The notes under the pieces were generated by a model. That model had not been told where the DNA came from. It did no database searches and saw only the letters and a program-made list of their open reading frames with translations. A program made the translations under genes and the position numbers. Source: Paragonimus westermani (taxonomy: Eukaryota; Platyhelminthes; Trematoda; Plagiorchiida; Troglotrematidae). Taken from it: DNA of 64,000 bases. Below, piece by piece: positions 25,823 through 37,213 of this stretch. Every line of letters begins with the position of its first letter. Position 1 is the stretch's first letter. Where the stretch lies: assembly GCA_008508345.1 (NCBI GenBank), contig QNGE01003311.1, forward strand, positions 16,335 through 80,334, read 5' to 3'.

Positions 25823-26914
25823 CTAAGGGCTGGCAAGTGGGTTCCCGAATATTGTACCATGTTGTTGGATGTATCCATCGCAGTATCGAGTTGTAATTTT
25901 ACCGGAAGATAAGTGATCAAAATAGTAAAAATGTGCGCAAATAATGATTGGCATTACCAGAGGTAAAAAAACGACATTTGACTGTCTTCGGGAATGATTC
26001 TGTAACTGGTTTCTACCAGATGTAGAACAACGGCCTTCATTGTGCCCCAAACAGCCACATTCTTGACATTTGTGACCGAAAACGAGAAAGTCGTGTGAAA
26101 TGCCATTCATCGAGGTGCCAACAAGCTGATGGCGGGGGTTGCCAACTCGTATTTCTCGATCCACTGTTTGCTTGTGACTGTGTCATTATAAAGTTTTCAG
26201 CCAGTATCACATCACGTGTAACATTTGTGAATCCTTCTTCAGATTTACTAGTCGGAGATATTCAGAGGTCAGTTGCTGCAAGGAGGAGAATTGTGTAACT
26301 GGGTTCGGGTATCAGCATTTGTTGCAGTTGTGAGGCCGGAAACAAAAATCAGTGACTTGAATTGATCGTCTGTTATCTTTCCCAACTGAAATCGTTCACA
26401 TTCTCTGTCCACCGATCCCGAGTATAACACAATGTCTTCGTCCGACCGTCGTGCAATTTTCAAACAATTGTAACGTATATTGAAAAGTGATGTGCGTTCT
26501 CCAAATATAGTTGAAAGTATGGAGACGGTGTCTTGTAAACTATAGTCTAGAGGGTGATTTGTTAGAATAAAGTTGCAACATTGAGTGTGCTCGTTAGCAC
26601 TTAATTTCTGCATCACGAGGCGCACTTTAGCTGACTCATCCAACCTTGTACCATCAACAACAAATATAACCTCATAACGTCTCTACCATGAAAGAAAAGT
26701 GATTCCGCCTTCTGAATCATATGCAAACACTTGAATGTCATTGGTTTGTAATTCCTTTAATTTGGTTTCTTCTGAGATGCTGGGACTTGTCGGCTGGAGG
26801 GAACGTCTGTTCGTTAAAAGTTCCAATTGTGTTGAATCTGCATTTGCTTATGAATTTGAGCCTGCTGTTGCAGCTGCTGTAATAGATGATGGAATGATGT
26901 GTATTCAGCCATAT
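25823..26914 (-). pseudogene. Gypsy gag with CCHC zinc knuckle
   Basis: Begins MAEYTSFHHLLQQLQQQ at 26914 with a glutamine-rich start, then shifts frame. The capsid-like part at 26269-26643 reads DESAKVRLVMQKLSANEH and later QLGKITDDQFKSLIFVSGL, typical of CsRn1-like gag. After a stop, the knuckle CQECGCLGHNEGRC (C-x2-C-x4-H-x4-C) lies at 26027-26068. Broken by at least two frameshifts or stops. Confidence 0.8.
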
Positions 26915-26926
26915 CCGCAGCCAAAC

Positions 26927-27220
26927 TGTTATGTCTACACCACGCATTGAAGTGAGAACTGAAGTGATGCAGGAAGATCCTAGTGTATCCTGGCTGAGCC
27001 AGCATGAAAAATGCATTACAGCTATCAGTGAACAGAGATTATTGAGGCCGGATCCAGGAGCTAATAACAAGCCCATGGTAAAGGACAAATCATGTCTGGG
27101 CAGGCTAACCAGAGTGCGCATGTGAACTTTGCAACCGGCAGCAGTGTGACGGGAAGGTTCACGTGTGTGAGCGATTGTCTGTGTTTGAACGCGTGTGCAT
27201 GCACGTGCAGTAACGGAACA
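26927..27220 (-). repeat. Gypsy 5' LTR
   Basis: 294 bp, the partner of 22591-22884. The inner end is TGTTATG and the outer end is GGAACA, decayed from TAACA. Similarity runs on to about 27238. The gag ATG at 26914 is only 13 bases inside, and a possible primer-binding site (TGGCTGCGGATATGG on the minus strand, 26910-26924) starts three bases in. I cannot assign its tRNA. Confidence 0.85.
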
Positions 27221-27244
27221 TAGGTGGGCCACCGTATAGATAGT

Positions 27245-28020
27245 GTTAGTGTTGAATGTGCAAGGAGAATTCGCTTGAAAAATTCAAACCACTGAGTTCC
27301 CTTGGTCCAGTTCATCAATAGCAGTGGAAGACATAAATCACAAAAGGTTAACACTCCGTATATCCTCTTCAGTCACGAACACAAAACATTGGAATACATA
27401 GCGGATACGCGGATAAAAAAACTGCCGTGAGTACGGTTATCAAGAGGCAAGTTTTCCGAACCTATCTTTCAAAGGGGACCATATCACAATTGACTTAAAT
27501 CGAAAATTACAACCTGCTCTAACTCGTATACACCCTGCGGCTGAATTGCGGTTGCTGCTCACAACGGGGAGTGTCGCTCAGCTTGTTCATAATCGTGACC
27601 TATCGAGATGTTCCGTCTCACATGTAATCCATCAGTTCACTTGCAGTTGCGGTGATGTCTACATCGGCAGAACGAATCGGTACGTACGACAATGTATGGC
27701 CGAACATATGTCTGAATGGTTGGTGCACGCGACGACGCAACAGGCGATGGCAACAGAGCGATTGAACCGAAACCGACTTCATCCATTGCCAAGCCCATCA
27801 CGGGAACCGGTCACATTGTTGATCCCGCCAACTCGTTTCAGGTGTTACTGTGTAATCGGAACACCAAATTGTTTGCATTCTCCGGGACTATGTTAATCAG
27901 TGTCCGCCGTCCTGCCTTATGTGTGCATAAACTGTTGACTCGTGCAGTTTGTCTGCCCTAGAACTGATAACAGTTTTCGTTTCATGTGAACCCAATCGTT
28001 GACGATTTCTATTGTTGTTG
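27245..28020 (+). pseudogene. PLE 3' half with GIY-YIG endonuclease, right arm of inverted repeat
   Basis: Same content as the left arm in the opposite direction: LSFKGDHITIDL, SVSHVIHQFTCSCG, DVYIGRTNRYVRQCMAEH, then the same frameshift near 27710, with the C-terminal part GHIVDPANSF and PALCVHKL in a second frame ending at 27961. It starts within a few bases of the Gypsy 5' LTR edge. It could be the 3' remainder of the PLE at 21690-22590, but the RT palm between them is missing, so an independent truncated copy is equally possible. Confidence 0.85.
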
Positions 28021-28940
28021 ATATCCCTATTTCCAGACAGTCGACCAGCGAAAATTCGACTCACATGTGGTATGGGAACTCGCTCTTCGCTTACCACGTG
28101 AAATCCTCTAACCTATCTATCCAAGATGGGCATCCACAACGTAGGTGGGTGGAAATCTTGGTAATCCAAATTTTGAGTAGTACTTCTGTTTGGAGGATAA
28201 CCGTTATAAAATTCCTCTTATGAATGCATTCGTGCTTTGCCTAGTTGAGTGACTAATGGGGTTGGTTTGCATGTGCTTCTATTAGCCGACTGATGTGATA
28301 GTGAGGTTTGTAGAGATGTTACGCTGATCGATACAAAGCACTATACCCGAATTATGTTTGTGACTTTATCGATTTCCCCAAACTCTTGTGATCTTTCGCC
28401 ATGTTGTGATGGGTGCGTAGTCGTCACAACGGAATTCAACTGAAAACCAATCAATATTTTCTATTTTCGTGAATGGTATTAAAAATGCTAATGACAACTA
28501 TGACGATGACAGAGAATTGAACAGGAATGAACGCTTCTCCTGTACACCTCTACGCGGTGAAGTTGCCTAGCTCATTTCTTGGTGATTTTATCGACCAGGT
28601 TTATTGAAGCGTAAACACTACCTCTGACATGTAGTTCATGTCGGTACCAGCCTTTGTAAGCCAAACGCAGGTGGTACTTTTAACTGTGCCACCACTGTTC
28701 TCTTTAGTTCACTCTCAAACCCGTTACGATTTTTTCATTCCGACCTTCTTGTTACTCATGAAGAAAAAACATATGACAGTTTACTGTTTTTCGACGACGG
28801 GATGGCTCAACAACACGAAATGCACAACAAGCTCACTTGAGGCGGTCAGTATTTACAGATTTCCTCTTTTGTGCCCACTACCCACATGCCAGTTCTAATT
28901 CGAACACTCTTTAACGCAGCCGGACAATTGCACCAATTTA
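28021..28940. other. No gene recognised
   Basis: Some short open frames on the plus strand, none with a motif I know. Confidence 0.5.
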
Positions 28941-29020
28941 CTTCGGCTGGATTCGAATCACCGAGAGAAACAACATACCCAAGCACGACAAACACCTTAC
29001 TGGTTAGGTTATGAAGCCAC
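28941..29020 (-). repeat. tRNA-headed SINE copy (second family)
   Basis: On the minus strand GGCTTCATAACC starts the unit, and TGTTGTTTCTCTCGGTGATTC leads into GATTCGAATCCAGCCGAAG. The ends GGCTTC and GCCGAAG can pair as an acceptor-like stem. The middle matches the 35846-35925 copy (ATGCTGTTTCTTTCG). Confidence 0.6.
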
Positions 29021-32000
29021 ATCGGAAGACTTCAAATTCGACATTCAGACCATGTTGCCCACGCATCTCACTGTCACACATGAAATTCACCAAATGACCC
29101 ATAGGATCAACTCTTCCGTCTGGATTTCTCAAACAATTCATGCCAGAACCCATCAACGCCAGTAATGACAGAAGAAATTGTAGTTTGATGATGGTGCTTC
29201 GAAATTCAGTCGCATTCCTCGCATACTAAATCACTAAGTCCGGTCATCCTATTCACAATGTACACATACAGCGTTCTAGACTTGGCTCGTTGGGGTTTGG
29301 CGAAATTACGTCGAGTATTTATTTGGATAGACAAATATATTTCACACTTGAACAGACGCGAGGTATACCAATACTACTTGAACACGTTCAGTTGGCTACT
29401 GATCACTTATCAGTCGATTGCTCTGCTAACAGCCCATTTGAGTGCGGACTATCAGGTGCCATATAACCCCACTTGATCTCACGTGCCAAGTGAAGCGTGC
29501 GAATGGCTTGTTTACAATACGGATCGCAATGCTTTGCTCGGTGTGATTCGGCATCCCCCGAATAATTGTTTTCGAAAGTGTAGGTCGAAAATGCTCAATT
29601 TGGGCAACCGATGAGAGGGGTTAAGAAGAGAGTTTGTGGTTAATGTGTACACTTATTCATACTGTAAATAAAATGACAATCACTCATAAATTATAAATAC
29701 ACGGACCGAATATTCTGAATATAACATTATCTGGTCATCCCAATCAATATCCTTGTAGATTTTCGTTTGCTCTCCTCCGTCACAAAACTAGGACATGCAG
29801 AGTTTACACATTACACAAATAGGGAAGGATAATGACTAGACAAACTTGCAAACACACCAATTTTCACGTAGCCCGGACCACAGCAGCCCAACAGACTGTT
29901 TCAGTCAATCGAATTGCTCACCTGAACAACCGGCTCTGTGTACATAAAAGTGATTGAAGCTGCCCATTTGGTTGTTGTGATGCTGATCACACAACACGGT
30001 GTATTTGTAGACATGTCTGCTCACTGGTTGTGCCTATTCGCCTATTGAATATGATGTGTGATGATGATGATGTTTGTGACGGATGTGAGTAGACGAATTG
30101 TTAACATATCAGGACGTATGCTTTCTTTCTGATTTGATGAAGTGGAGCAGTGTGGTTCGGTGTTCCACCTTCACAGATTGTTGTGGAAACGGTGTGTGCC
30201 TGTTGGAGTGTTTCGAAGTGCTCTCGAAATCGTCATTCGCCCCAAAAGTTTGCAGTCTGTCCCCAATGAAGCAATATCTCACAAACAGGCAACGTGATCT
30301 GTCTTTCTGTGCCGCCCCAAATCTACTCACTAGTGGTGGCATTCCTTAGTGTTTGGAACGCTTTCTTGGTCTAAGACAATATTTTCGGCGAAGCCAACTG
30401 AACGACGCTAGGCTACATCCATTGGCTCAATTGTTCTGCCCGATTGCCTTGCGAATTGCAGTGAATATTTCACAGTTTTACGTGGGTCATAAAATCTGAG
30501 ACTCATCAGCAAGTCAGTAAATCCTCATTCAGCCTATAGTGTAAAGAATGATTGTTTGAATTATGTTTAAGAAACCGCCGTCCATTTGGAACTATCTCGG
30601 AAAAGATTTCGGCCAATCCATTGAGTTGCTATATAAAGACAAAAGAGAGAATGGCGATCTCCAGCTTTTCTTTACAAATTTGATTCTGTCGAGGTTGCTC
30701 TCTGCATGACACACTTCGTCAACTTGTATAAACGGTGATTTTTTCTTCTCCGTTCATACATCAAGGATGCAGTGACTATTCACTTTTCGCACATGTTTGT
30801 TTGATGATTCATCTTTAGTTTGTCAGCCAAACATAGTGGGCGTACGAGAGGAATATTGTTTGTGTGGATGAAGCAATGTCAGCAAGTCTGTGTAAAAGCC
30901 GAATTGACGAAATCCATGAGAATCCTAATTGATACACGCTTAGTAACCATGAACCACACTGTTAGGTCACCGAGTTGTTCAGTCTTGTTAACAAACCGAG
31001 TTAAGTTTGATAGTTCGCTTTCAAACTATATAAAAACAGTATCCCAATGATGCACCCTAAAAATGGTGTTCTTCCCTTTGTTTTGTGGTGGAAACACAGG
31101 AATTTTTGAAAAGCTCTGTCATTACAACAGACACCTAAACATTCGCCACAAACATTAAAACAAACCATTTCAAGAAACGTAGTTTCCCTAAATTTATTCT
31201 AAATTTTCTGAAAAAACGTACTAAACTCTCTACTGTCGGACTCTCGTAGCATAGCAAGCATAACAATCAAATATGCATCCTTTTGTGCATGGGAAAGCAA
31301 CTTCACTATTATGTGAAAACTGAAGGTTTTCAAATGATAGTCGAACCACTGAATTGTTGTATGAATAAATTATGCAAACACTTCATAACTAAATCGCTTC
31401 CCCAAAAATATATACCTCTCTGTTCAAAACACTATGAATGCGTGGACTTCCGAGGGTGCAGTAAACGATCGGTTCAGTAATGGCTGAGCACTGTTTGGTC
31501 ACTTTAAAGAATGTGACTTCAGGGATGTGAATCCTATTCGTGTGTGGTGACGTACCAACAATGTTGACAACATCACGTAGTATATTCTGAAATTGTTCTA
31601 GTTTCACCGGTGACAATCTTGCTAGAATTGCTCAGCTATTACGAGTGCTCATCGATAACATTTGACACTATGTGTGTTGCCACGGCCATGTTTCCTGTCT
31701 TCACTTGAGTTAGACCGTCAATATTTTCCTCTGTTTGGATCTGCTCATGTTTACCAAACGAAAACTTCTCTGGTTTAATCAGTCTGAATTGATTACGGCT
31801 AACGTCTGCAAATAACAAGCAGCTTGAATCCAACGGCTATATTCTGAATGATCGGCAAACTGGCATTTGTCACCATCAGTGTAGTAAATTTGGCGAGATA
31901 AATTTGGATACGAATTTAAGTGAAACTGGATGTGGCGTGATAGTCCGACATAGAAAGTCGGTGGATTCGTTTGTTTTGAACTGTAAAAGATCTCTTATTC

Positions 32001-32099
32001 GAAATAACTCGTAGATAAAGGCAGATTAATAAAATGAACAGTATTTCCCGAAGTGCATGAAAATTCCCATACCAATCATGCGTCAAATTCCAGACTAAT
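29021..32099. other. No gene recognised
   Basis: A short GAT repeat lies at about 30060-30075. Open frames are short, and no domain could be assigned. Confidence 0.5.
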
Positions 32100-33970
32100 T
32101 ACGAACAATGTATTTATAAATTCTGTCTTGAATTTGAAGGATGCTTTGCTGAAGGCTTTATCCCTTGGGCCCAACTTTTGTTGTTTGCATTGTTGAGAAC
32201 AAGCAGCTTGATTCAGCAGTTCATTTTGCAATTTTGTATGACCAACTAGCCGCACTCACTTCATCATCAACTTTAAACGAAGAAAGACTAAAGTCACTTC
32301 GTTCTCTCAGTAACCAAACCATACTCTACAAGTAAAACAGCTTTTAAACAAGTAACATTTAGATATAATAAATGTTTGTATAGAAGTGAACGCATAATGC
32401 TTTTCAAGCCAGTTAACGAAACAGGAGTCGTCATAATGAACGGGACTGATTACACTGCCGAAACGGATAACATACTGGCTGACATTTTGAGGTCCATGAA
32501 GCTGAATACGGAGAAAGACAAATCACCGGTTACAAAAAAGACGATATGTGATGCATTGTGCTGACTAAACCAAAAAGGTGTAGTTGTAGTCGAGCACATC
32601 CTTCCAATTGGAACAATAATATTCATGTTACAAGCTCACAAACAAGGTTTTCTCTTTAGACCCGTTTTAGATTTGTGCAACTCGAATTACCATGCTCTAG
32701 CTGAAAACCACATTGATTTGTTCGAATCCGTCAGGTTGGACCTAGCAATGCACAGTTTTCGGGACACGTATCAGTTCATCGACGCAATACAAGATGTAAA
32801 CTTAAACGATGAAAGAATTTTCTAATTTGGTGTCATTCCCTTATTCACCAACGTGCCTTTACATGAGACAAGTGACAACGTGTACAAGTATATAGAATGT
32901 AAAAACAAACACGCGGGCATCCCAAGGGATGAAGTAAGAGAACTGCAAGTGATTTACTCTGTTAAAGCTCATTTTCTGTCTAACAATTCAATCTACCGAC
33001 ATAAAGATGGAGTGGCAATGGACTTGCCTTCGAGTCCCCTGTTAACTGATGTTTTAATGAACAGAGCGACTTGGTGTAAACATTAAACAGCTTACCTTAT
33101 ACAAACGCTACGTTGGTGATGTTTTTTGCTGTCAATGAGGATTTCAAAATGAGCAATGTTATGGCATCTTTTAACTCAACCTACAACAGTATTAAATTTG
33201 TCAGGGAGTCACACAACAACCGCCGAATAAATCTGTGGGATGTTGACGTATTAAGAACAGAAGATGGTTCAACCTAACGAAAATCATGCAGGAAACGGAA
33301 TTAGAGCTGTCAGCACATTCACTCTGACAGCTTCGTCCCGTTAAATCCAAAGCGAAACCTCAGGCGCTATCTGACGGGTAGGATGTGACTATTCGCAAGC
33401 TGAGCTAGGGTTTTTAAAAGAAGTGTTCATGTAGAGTGGCTACCCAATGCAGTTAATTTCGAAATCGATGCAGGCGGTAGAGCTGAAATTCAAGCCTCCC
33501 TCTGTAAATAAGAAATTGGCATTTATTAGTCTGTATTTCACAGCAGACCCTATGGCCAAAGCTGTCACAAGGAAGCCCAAAATATCTGTTGAATCATCCC
33601 ACCTTGCCGTTCAACTGTGTGTAGGTTTCCGTTCAGCACCCTTTATCATGTCAAAACTCGAAGATAAACTTCCACGTTCGAAAACCAGCCACTGTGTGTA
33701 TTCATTTGTTTCCTCGTGTTGAGCGCTTTACATTGGTTGTACATTGGTTGTCTGATAGCGCATGTGAAAATCATCCTGCATGGTTGAATAGTGGTGTGAC
33801 TGCTGCTTATTTGACCGACACCAAAGGTGCCTTTCAGATTGTCTACTAGGTGCCACGAAATCGGTCAAAAATGATGGGATTCCGAATGTTGATCGTTGTC
33901 AAGGCCATTGGTATCCGGTTCCCTAACCCTGACTTCGTTCGGAAGGTCATGTGAACACTTAGTTTCCACT
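32100..33970 (+). pseudogene. Nearly full-length Penelope-like retroelement, inactivated
   Basis: PLEs copy themselves with a reverse transcriptase and a GIY-YIG endonuclease. Blocks in order, across frames: KALSLGPNF near 32155; DSAVHFAILYDQLAALTSSS near 32215; NETGVVIMNGTDYT near 32415-32460; RPVLDLCNSNYHALAE near 32660; FTNVPLHETSDNVYKYIE near 32845-32895; KDGVAMDLPSSPLLTDV near 33005-33055; the catalytic site RYVGD at 33106-33120, where YVDD is expected; YNSIKFVRESHNNRRINL; SFVPLNPKRNLRRYLTGR; then the endonuclease with SHCVYSFVSSC, a stop at 33719-33721, ALYIGCT, HPAWLNSGVTAAYLTDTKGA and VPRNRSK. The Asp-to-Gly change and several stops make it dead. Confidence 0.85.
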
Positions 33971-34080
33971 GCATACAGTTAGTCAAGCTCACAATGTGAA
34001 ATGATGATTGCGTAATTGCTAACATATATGCAGGCAGTAACCTTTATTGACCGATTTTCTTACCAACCCTGGTTATCGTT

Positions 34081-34150
34081 TTCACGTTTATCGTGTTGTA
34101 ATTGGCCTGATGATTGAATACAAAAAAAGAGCAAGTCTTGTTGGCTACGC
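34081..34150 (+). ncRNA. Degenerate hammerhead-like motif downstream of PLE
   Basis: Located about 110-120 bases after the PLE endonuclease, where PLE-encoded HHRs are known to lie. CTGATGA follows TTGGC, and GGCTAC closes: TGGC can pair with GCTA using one G-U. GAAA has become AAAA, and the base at the cleavage position is G, which is not allowed. A relic, not an active ribozyme. Confidence 0.5.
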
Positions 34151-34970
34151 TGTTCTACTTGAACCTGAACACCATTTCAATTGAGATCCTCATTTTGTAT
34201 TTTGAAAAATACAGCAGCTATCTAATAATTTTTTTCAATAAATCTGCATACTATGAGACTCAATTTCAGTCACATTCTAAATAGTAAAAGAAACACGTTG
34301 ACTTGCTAATTAGCGTATATTTTCAGCGAAAAATATATCTGTACAAAGTACGATTGTTTGGATTTCGTAATACAGTAATTACCATAGCAGACGAACAACC
34401 CAGTTTGTGGTGTTGACGAGATTATAGAAAAAGTCGACAGAACTTTGCATCATTCGCAAAGGCAACTTGACTTACAGTCAATGGAAATGGTGGTTATATG
34501 ATGCAATTGAAATCAACACATTTGGCAAACCTAAGGTCTAAACAGTTATGAATAAAGTCAAAACGAGGAAGAGTGCCTTGGCGATAACCGCAAACCAATT
34601 CTTTATTAGAATTATTGACCGGTTTGTCTATTTAAAGCAGCTCATTCCCTTCAGAAGTTTGAACAAAACAGTTAGAAGACCGAAAATGATAGATGTAAGT
34701 ATTTCGTATTAATTCGTCGGTATTAAATTTACAATAACGTGAGAGGACTTTCTTTATCGAACAATCAGGGGGCAGGTGGTATAGTTAGTCGGTGGGTTAG
34801 GAAAGGTCACTTAGTCAAGGGAAGGGGCAAGTTTACGAGCAAGTTTACGGTCAATACCTGAACTTCAGTAGTTTCACACTGGTCCATCACAAACGTGTTA
34901 CTACGTTACCTGTTACTACACAATTCACACAAGCAGGACGAATCTGTACACGGGAAAGTCTTGCGAGGGA
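34151..34970. other. No gene recognised
   Basis: Spacer between two PLE copies; may contain decayed 5' parts of the second one, but no block is readable. Confidence 0.5.
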
Positions 34971-34979
34971 ATTAGACTT

Positions 34980-35534
34980 GATCCGAACAGGTGATCACAA
35001 TGAGTATAAAAGAACGTTTATACAGAATTGTCTTTTAAAGGTGATTGTAGCATGCATCAAACAACTCAAAGACTAGTGAATTCGATTAAACGAACATTTA
35101 ACGAAGCGGAACTCTGCGTATTAGCTCGGACCCAGAAACTACCTTACCCTTCAATCAAAGAAGGTCAACCTGTCGGTGCCACCTCACATTGTGTCTACCA
35201 ATCTACACGTTACTGCGAAGAACGTTACACAGGCAGAACCGAGAGGTGTTTGATCTGCAGAATGAAGAAACATTTGCTCAAATGGGTGCAGAACTCCGTA
35301 TTACCGACGAACGGCATTGTCGTTGAAACACGCAAGCAACCAGTGTCCGCAGTCACAGGACACGTCCTGACCACTGGTCACGTTATCGACTCAATTTGTG
35401 CATTCAGAATCCTATTACGTCACTCCAATCCAAGATTCTTGCGGTTTGCTGAGGCGGTCGCAATCAATCGACTGAAGCCAACCTTGTGTGTTCAGAAACA
35501 ATTGCTCGTAAACTTGACCCTTCCCTGGACTTAG
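34980..35534 (+). pseudogene. PLE endonuclease fragment, 5'-truncated
   Basis: Starts with NVYTELSFKGDCSMHQTTQR after an in-frame stop, then an open frame to 35534 with SIKRTFNEAELCVLARTQK, SHCVYQSTRYCEERYTGRTE (GIY-YIG nuclease, usual form YQFTCSCGxxYIGRT), MKKHLLKWVQN, VTGHVLTTGHVIDS and LRFAEAVAINRLKPTLCVQK. The endonuclease frame itself is unbroken for about 165 codons, but the CSCG cysteines and the YIG triplet have drifted and no reverse transcriptase is attached. Confidence 0.85.
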
Positions 35535-35845
35535 TGACCACTCTTCACCCACCGATTGACTATCCACCATGCCCACTAACTGTTTGATACAAAAAACCTT
35601 CATGTTTTGTTTATGTTGCGCGGCCAATTTGAACGATGAGGACGAAGTGAGACCTAGCGGGCATAAGTGCGGGAGAAGAGATTTGAAAAGTAGCCTAATA
35701 TTAAACAGGAAACAAGTCGCCTTGGAAACCCTGTAACGGTGATCGAGCGAGTCAGAACAATGCCTGTCGGTACATGCAGTACAGCAGGTGGGGAGCTAAC
35801 GGACAACACAGTAACCTAGAAAAGATCCAACTGTGGAAAATCTGG

Positions 35846-35925
35846 GCTTTGACTGGATTCTAACCAGCGAAAGAAACAGCATATTTGAATGCAGTAAGCG
35901 CTGAACCAGCTGAGCTACGAAGCCA
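35846..35925 (-). repeat. tRNA-headed SINE copy (second family), best tRNA likeness
   Basis: On the minus strand it begins GGCTTCGTAGCTCAGCTGG, a classic A box and D arm, and has GCTGGTTAGAATCCAGTC as a T arm/B box, ending CAAAGCC, which pairs with GGCTT. The anticodon region is too long and irregular for a working tRNA. Confidence 0.65.
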
Positions 35926-36111
35926 AGCCGGAAACTCGGATATTTCACACCAGGACTCTGTTGCCTACCTCTTCTACTCTCATATAATGTCCACCAAATG
36001 ATCCATGAGATAACATTCCAGGCAGGATATCAGAAACACTCCACTCTGAAGTCCACAAATGCCACTGTTGCTGACTGAGTCCACGCGCGGAACCTGCGAA
36101 CTCACGTTGAA

Positions 36112-36190
36112 GCTTCGTTGCTCAGTTGGTTAAGCACCTGTCACGTTTGAGTATACTTTTAATGCTGCTGGTTCGAATCCACCCGAAGCG
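36112..36190 (+). repeat. tRNA-like SINE head or tRNA pseudogene
   Basis: GCTTCG and CGAAGC at the ends form a perfect 6-bp acceptor-like stem. TTGCTCAGTTGGTTAAGC is an A box/D arm and GGTTCGAATCC an exact B box. The middle (GTTTGAGTATACTTTTAATGC) resembles other copies of the family and does not give a proper anticodon arm, so I call it a SINE head. Confidence 0.6.
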
Positions 36191-36780
36191 AAGAATTTTC
36201 ACAACTGGGTCTCTTCCAACTTAATTAACCTATCAGAAAAATTACTGCCGAAACAATAAGATGAAAAAATGTTTCAAGGAAGTCCCTTGGGACGGTTAGA
36301 TGCTCGGTAGAGCGATAAAAAACTACAGCCTATGTTGCTAGAAATCCGAAGACATTAACCGCGAACAATGAAGCCTGAATGGTGAACCATCTTATAATAT
36401 ACATACAGCATGAACTTATTGTGAGCTGTGAGTAAAAATATTGGGGTCTAACATCTGTCTGATTATCACCAACACGACACAATCAAGAAGAACCACATGA
36501 GAGAAAACCACCAAAATATCCAACAGATTTAGGGGTCGGAATAATGACTGATCCGATAGAGCTAGAAACTGAACGAACGATTCAGACGTCTGTGAACACC
36601 TTTCGGAGGACTTCACTAATGTAGTTAGTCCATATTACGGAACTAAATCCCAATCTCTGTCCTCGAAAAATCATCTTCTAAACAACCTACTCAGACTGAT
36701 ATGTTCTGAATAAACGTTTCGGGGGTTAATGTTTGCAAAAATCAAATGACAGTTATGCTATTGTTATGTAAGTGCGATAT
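36191..36780. other. No gene recognised
   Basis: Nothing supportable on either strand. Confidence 0.5.
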
Positions 36781-36984
36781 CTAACTGTGATTTCGTTTCT
36801 CGTCCTGTTCATCCTGTACAACATAACAGCTGTTGCAGAATGGGTCATCAGGTCCAAAGTTTTCTGCTTCGCATATAAGTCTCATGTTGAACCTGATTGA
36901 GAGCGCCTTATGGCAGACTGGACAGCTGTTTCTTAGATAACTCCTCTCGTCGTCACAAAAGATTCTCCTGCATTTCCACATCAA
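36781..36984 (-). CDS. Possible terminal exon with a C-x2-C / C-x2-C zinc pattern
   Basis: Reads RNSCPVCHKALSIRF, then ENFGPDDPFCNSCYVV, and stops after DEKRNHS. Two CxxC pairs 25 residues apart, with a Pro-Asp-Asp-Pro before the second, faintly recall the C-terminal zinc domain of the snRNA-activating factor SNAP50/SNAPC3 (C-x2-C ... ED/P ... C-x2-C). The HYD segment that normally follows is absent. The exon start is not defined. Confidence 0.28.
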   Translation of the reverse strand: MMWKCRRIFCDDERSYLRNSCPVCHKALSIRFNMRLICEAENFGPDDPFCNSCYVVQDEQDEKRNHS

Positions 36985-37213
36985 TTGTTTCCGAACTCAA
37001 AATCCTCTCACCTAATGAGTGTTTTATCATGTTGCACAGAAGGATCATGATATTCCCTTAGCTGTGGAGTTAAAAGCTGGCACTCAGTAATAACGATTAC
37101 TTCACCGTTCCTACACTGACAGAAGTTTCACATTCCGCCCTGTAACTAATTTGTTGTAAATTCCAGAGTTGTAACGAAGAGTATATTCTTGCTCTTGAAT
37201 TTAGCGCACCCAC

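Larger units (their letters stand above)
22591..27238 (-). mobile_element. CsRn1-like Ty3/Gypsy LTR retrotransposon, decayed
   Basis: A 4.6-kb element on the minus strand with two LTRs, a gag, and protease-RT-RNase H-integrase order reading right to left. The gag region, CCHC knuckle and integrase wording resemble the CsRn1 branch of trematode Gypsy elements. Numerous in-frame stops and shifts break pol. It lies inside or at the edge of a PLE. Flanks GGTA (22587-22590) and GATA (27239-27242) may be a 4-bp target duplication with one change, if the longer LTR border is right. Confidence 0.9.

Noticed and set aside
26738..27232. 164-codon protein on the minus strand
   Set aside because: Most of it is 5' LTR sequence read through into the start of gag; not a separate gene.
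22587..27242. Clear target-site duplication of the Gypsy element
   Set aside because: GGTA and GATA match at only three of four bases and depend on an uncertain LTR border, so it is not listed as a feature.
36112..36190. Functional tRNA gene
   Set aside because: The acceptor stem, A box and B box look good, but the anticodon arm does not form and the middle matches a SINE family.
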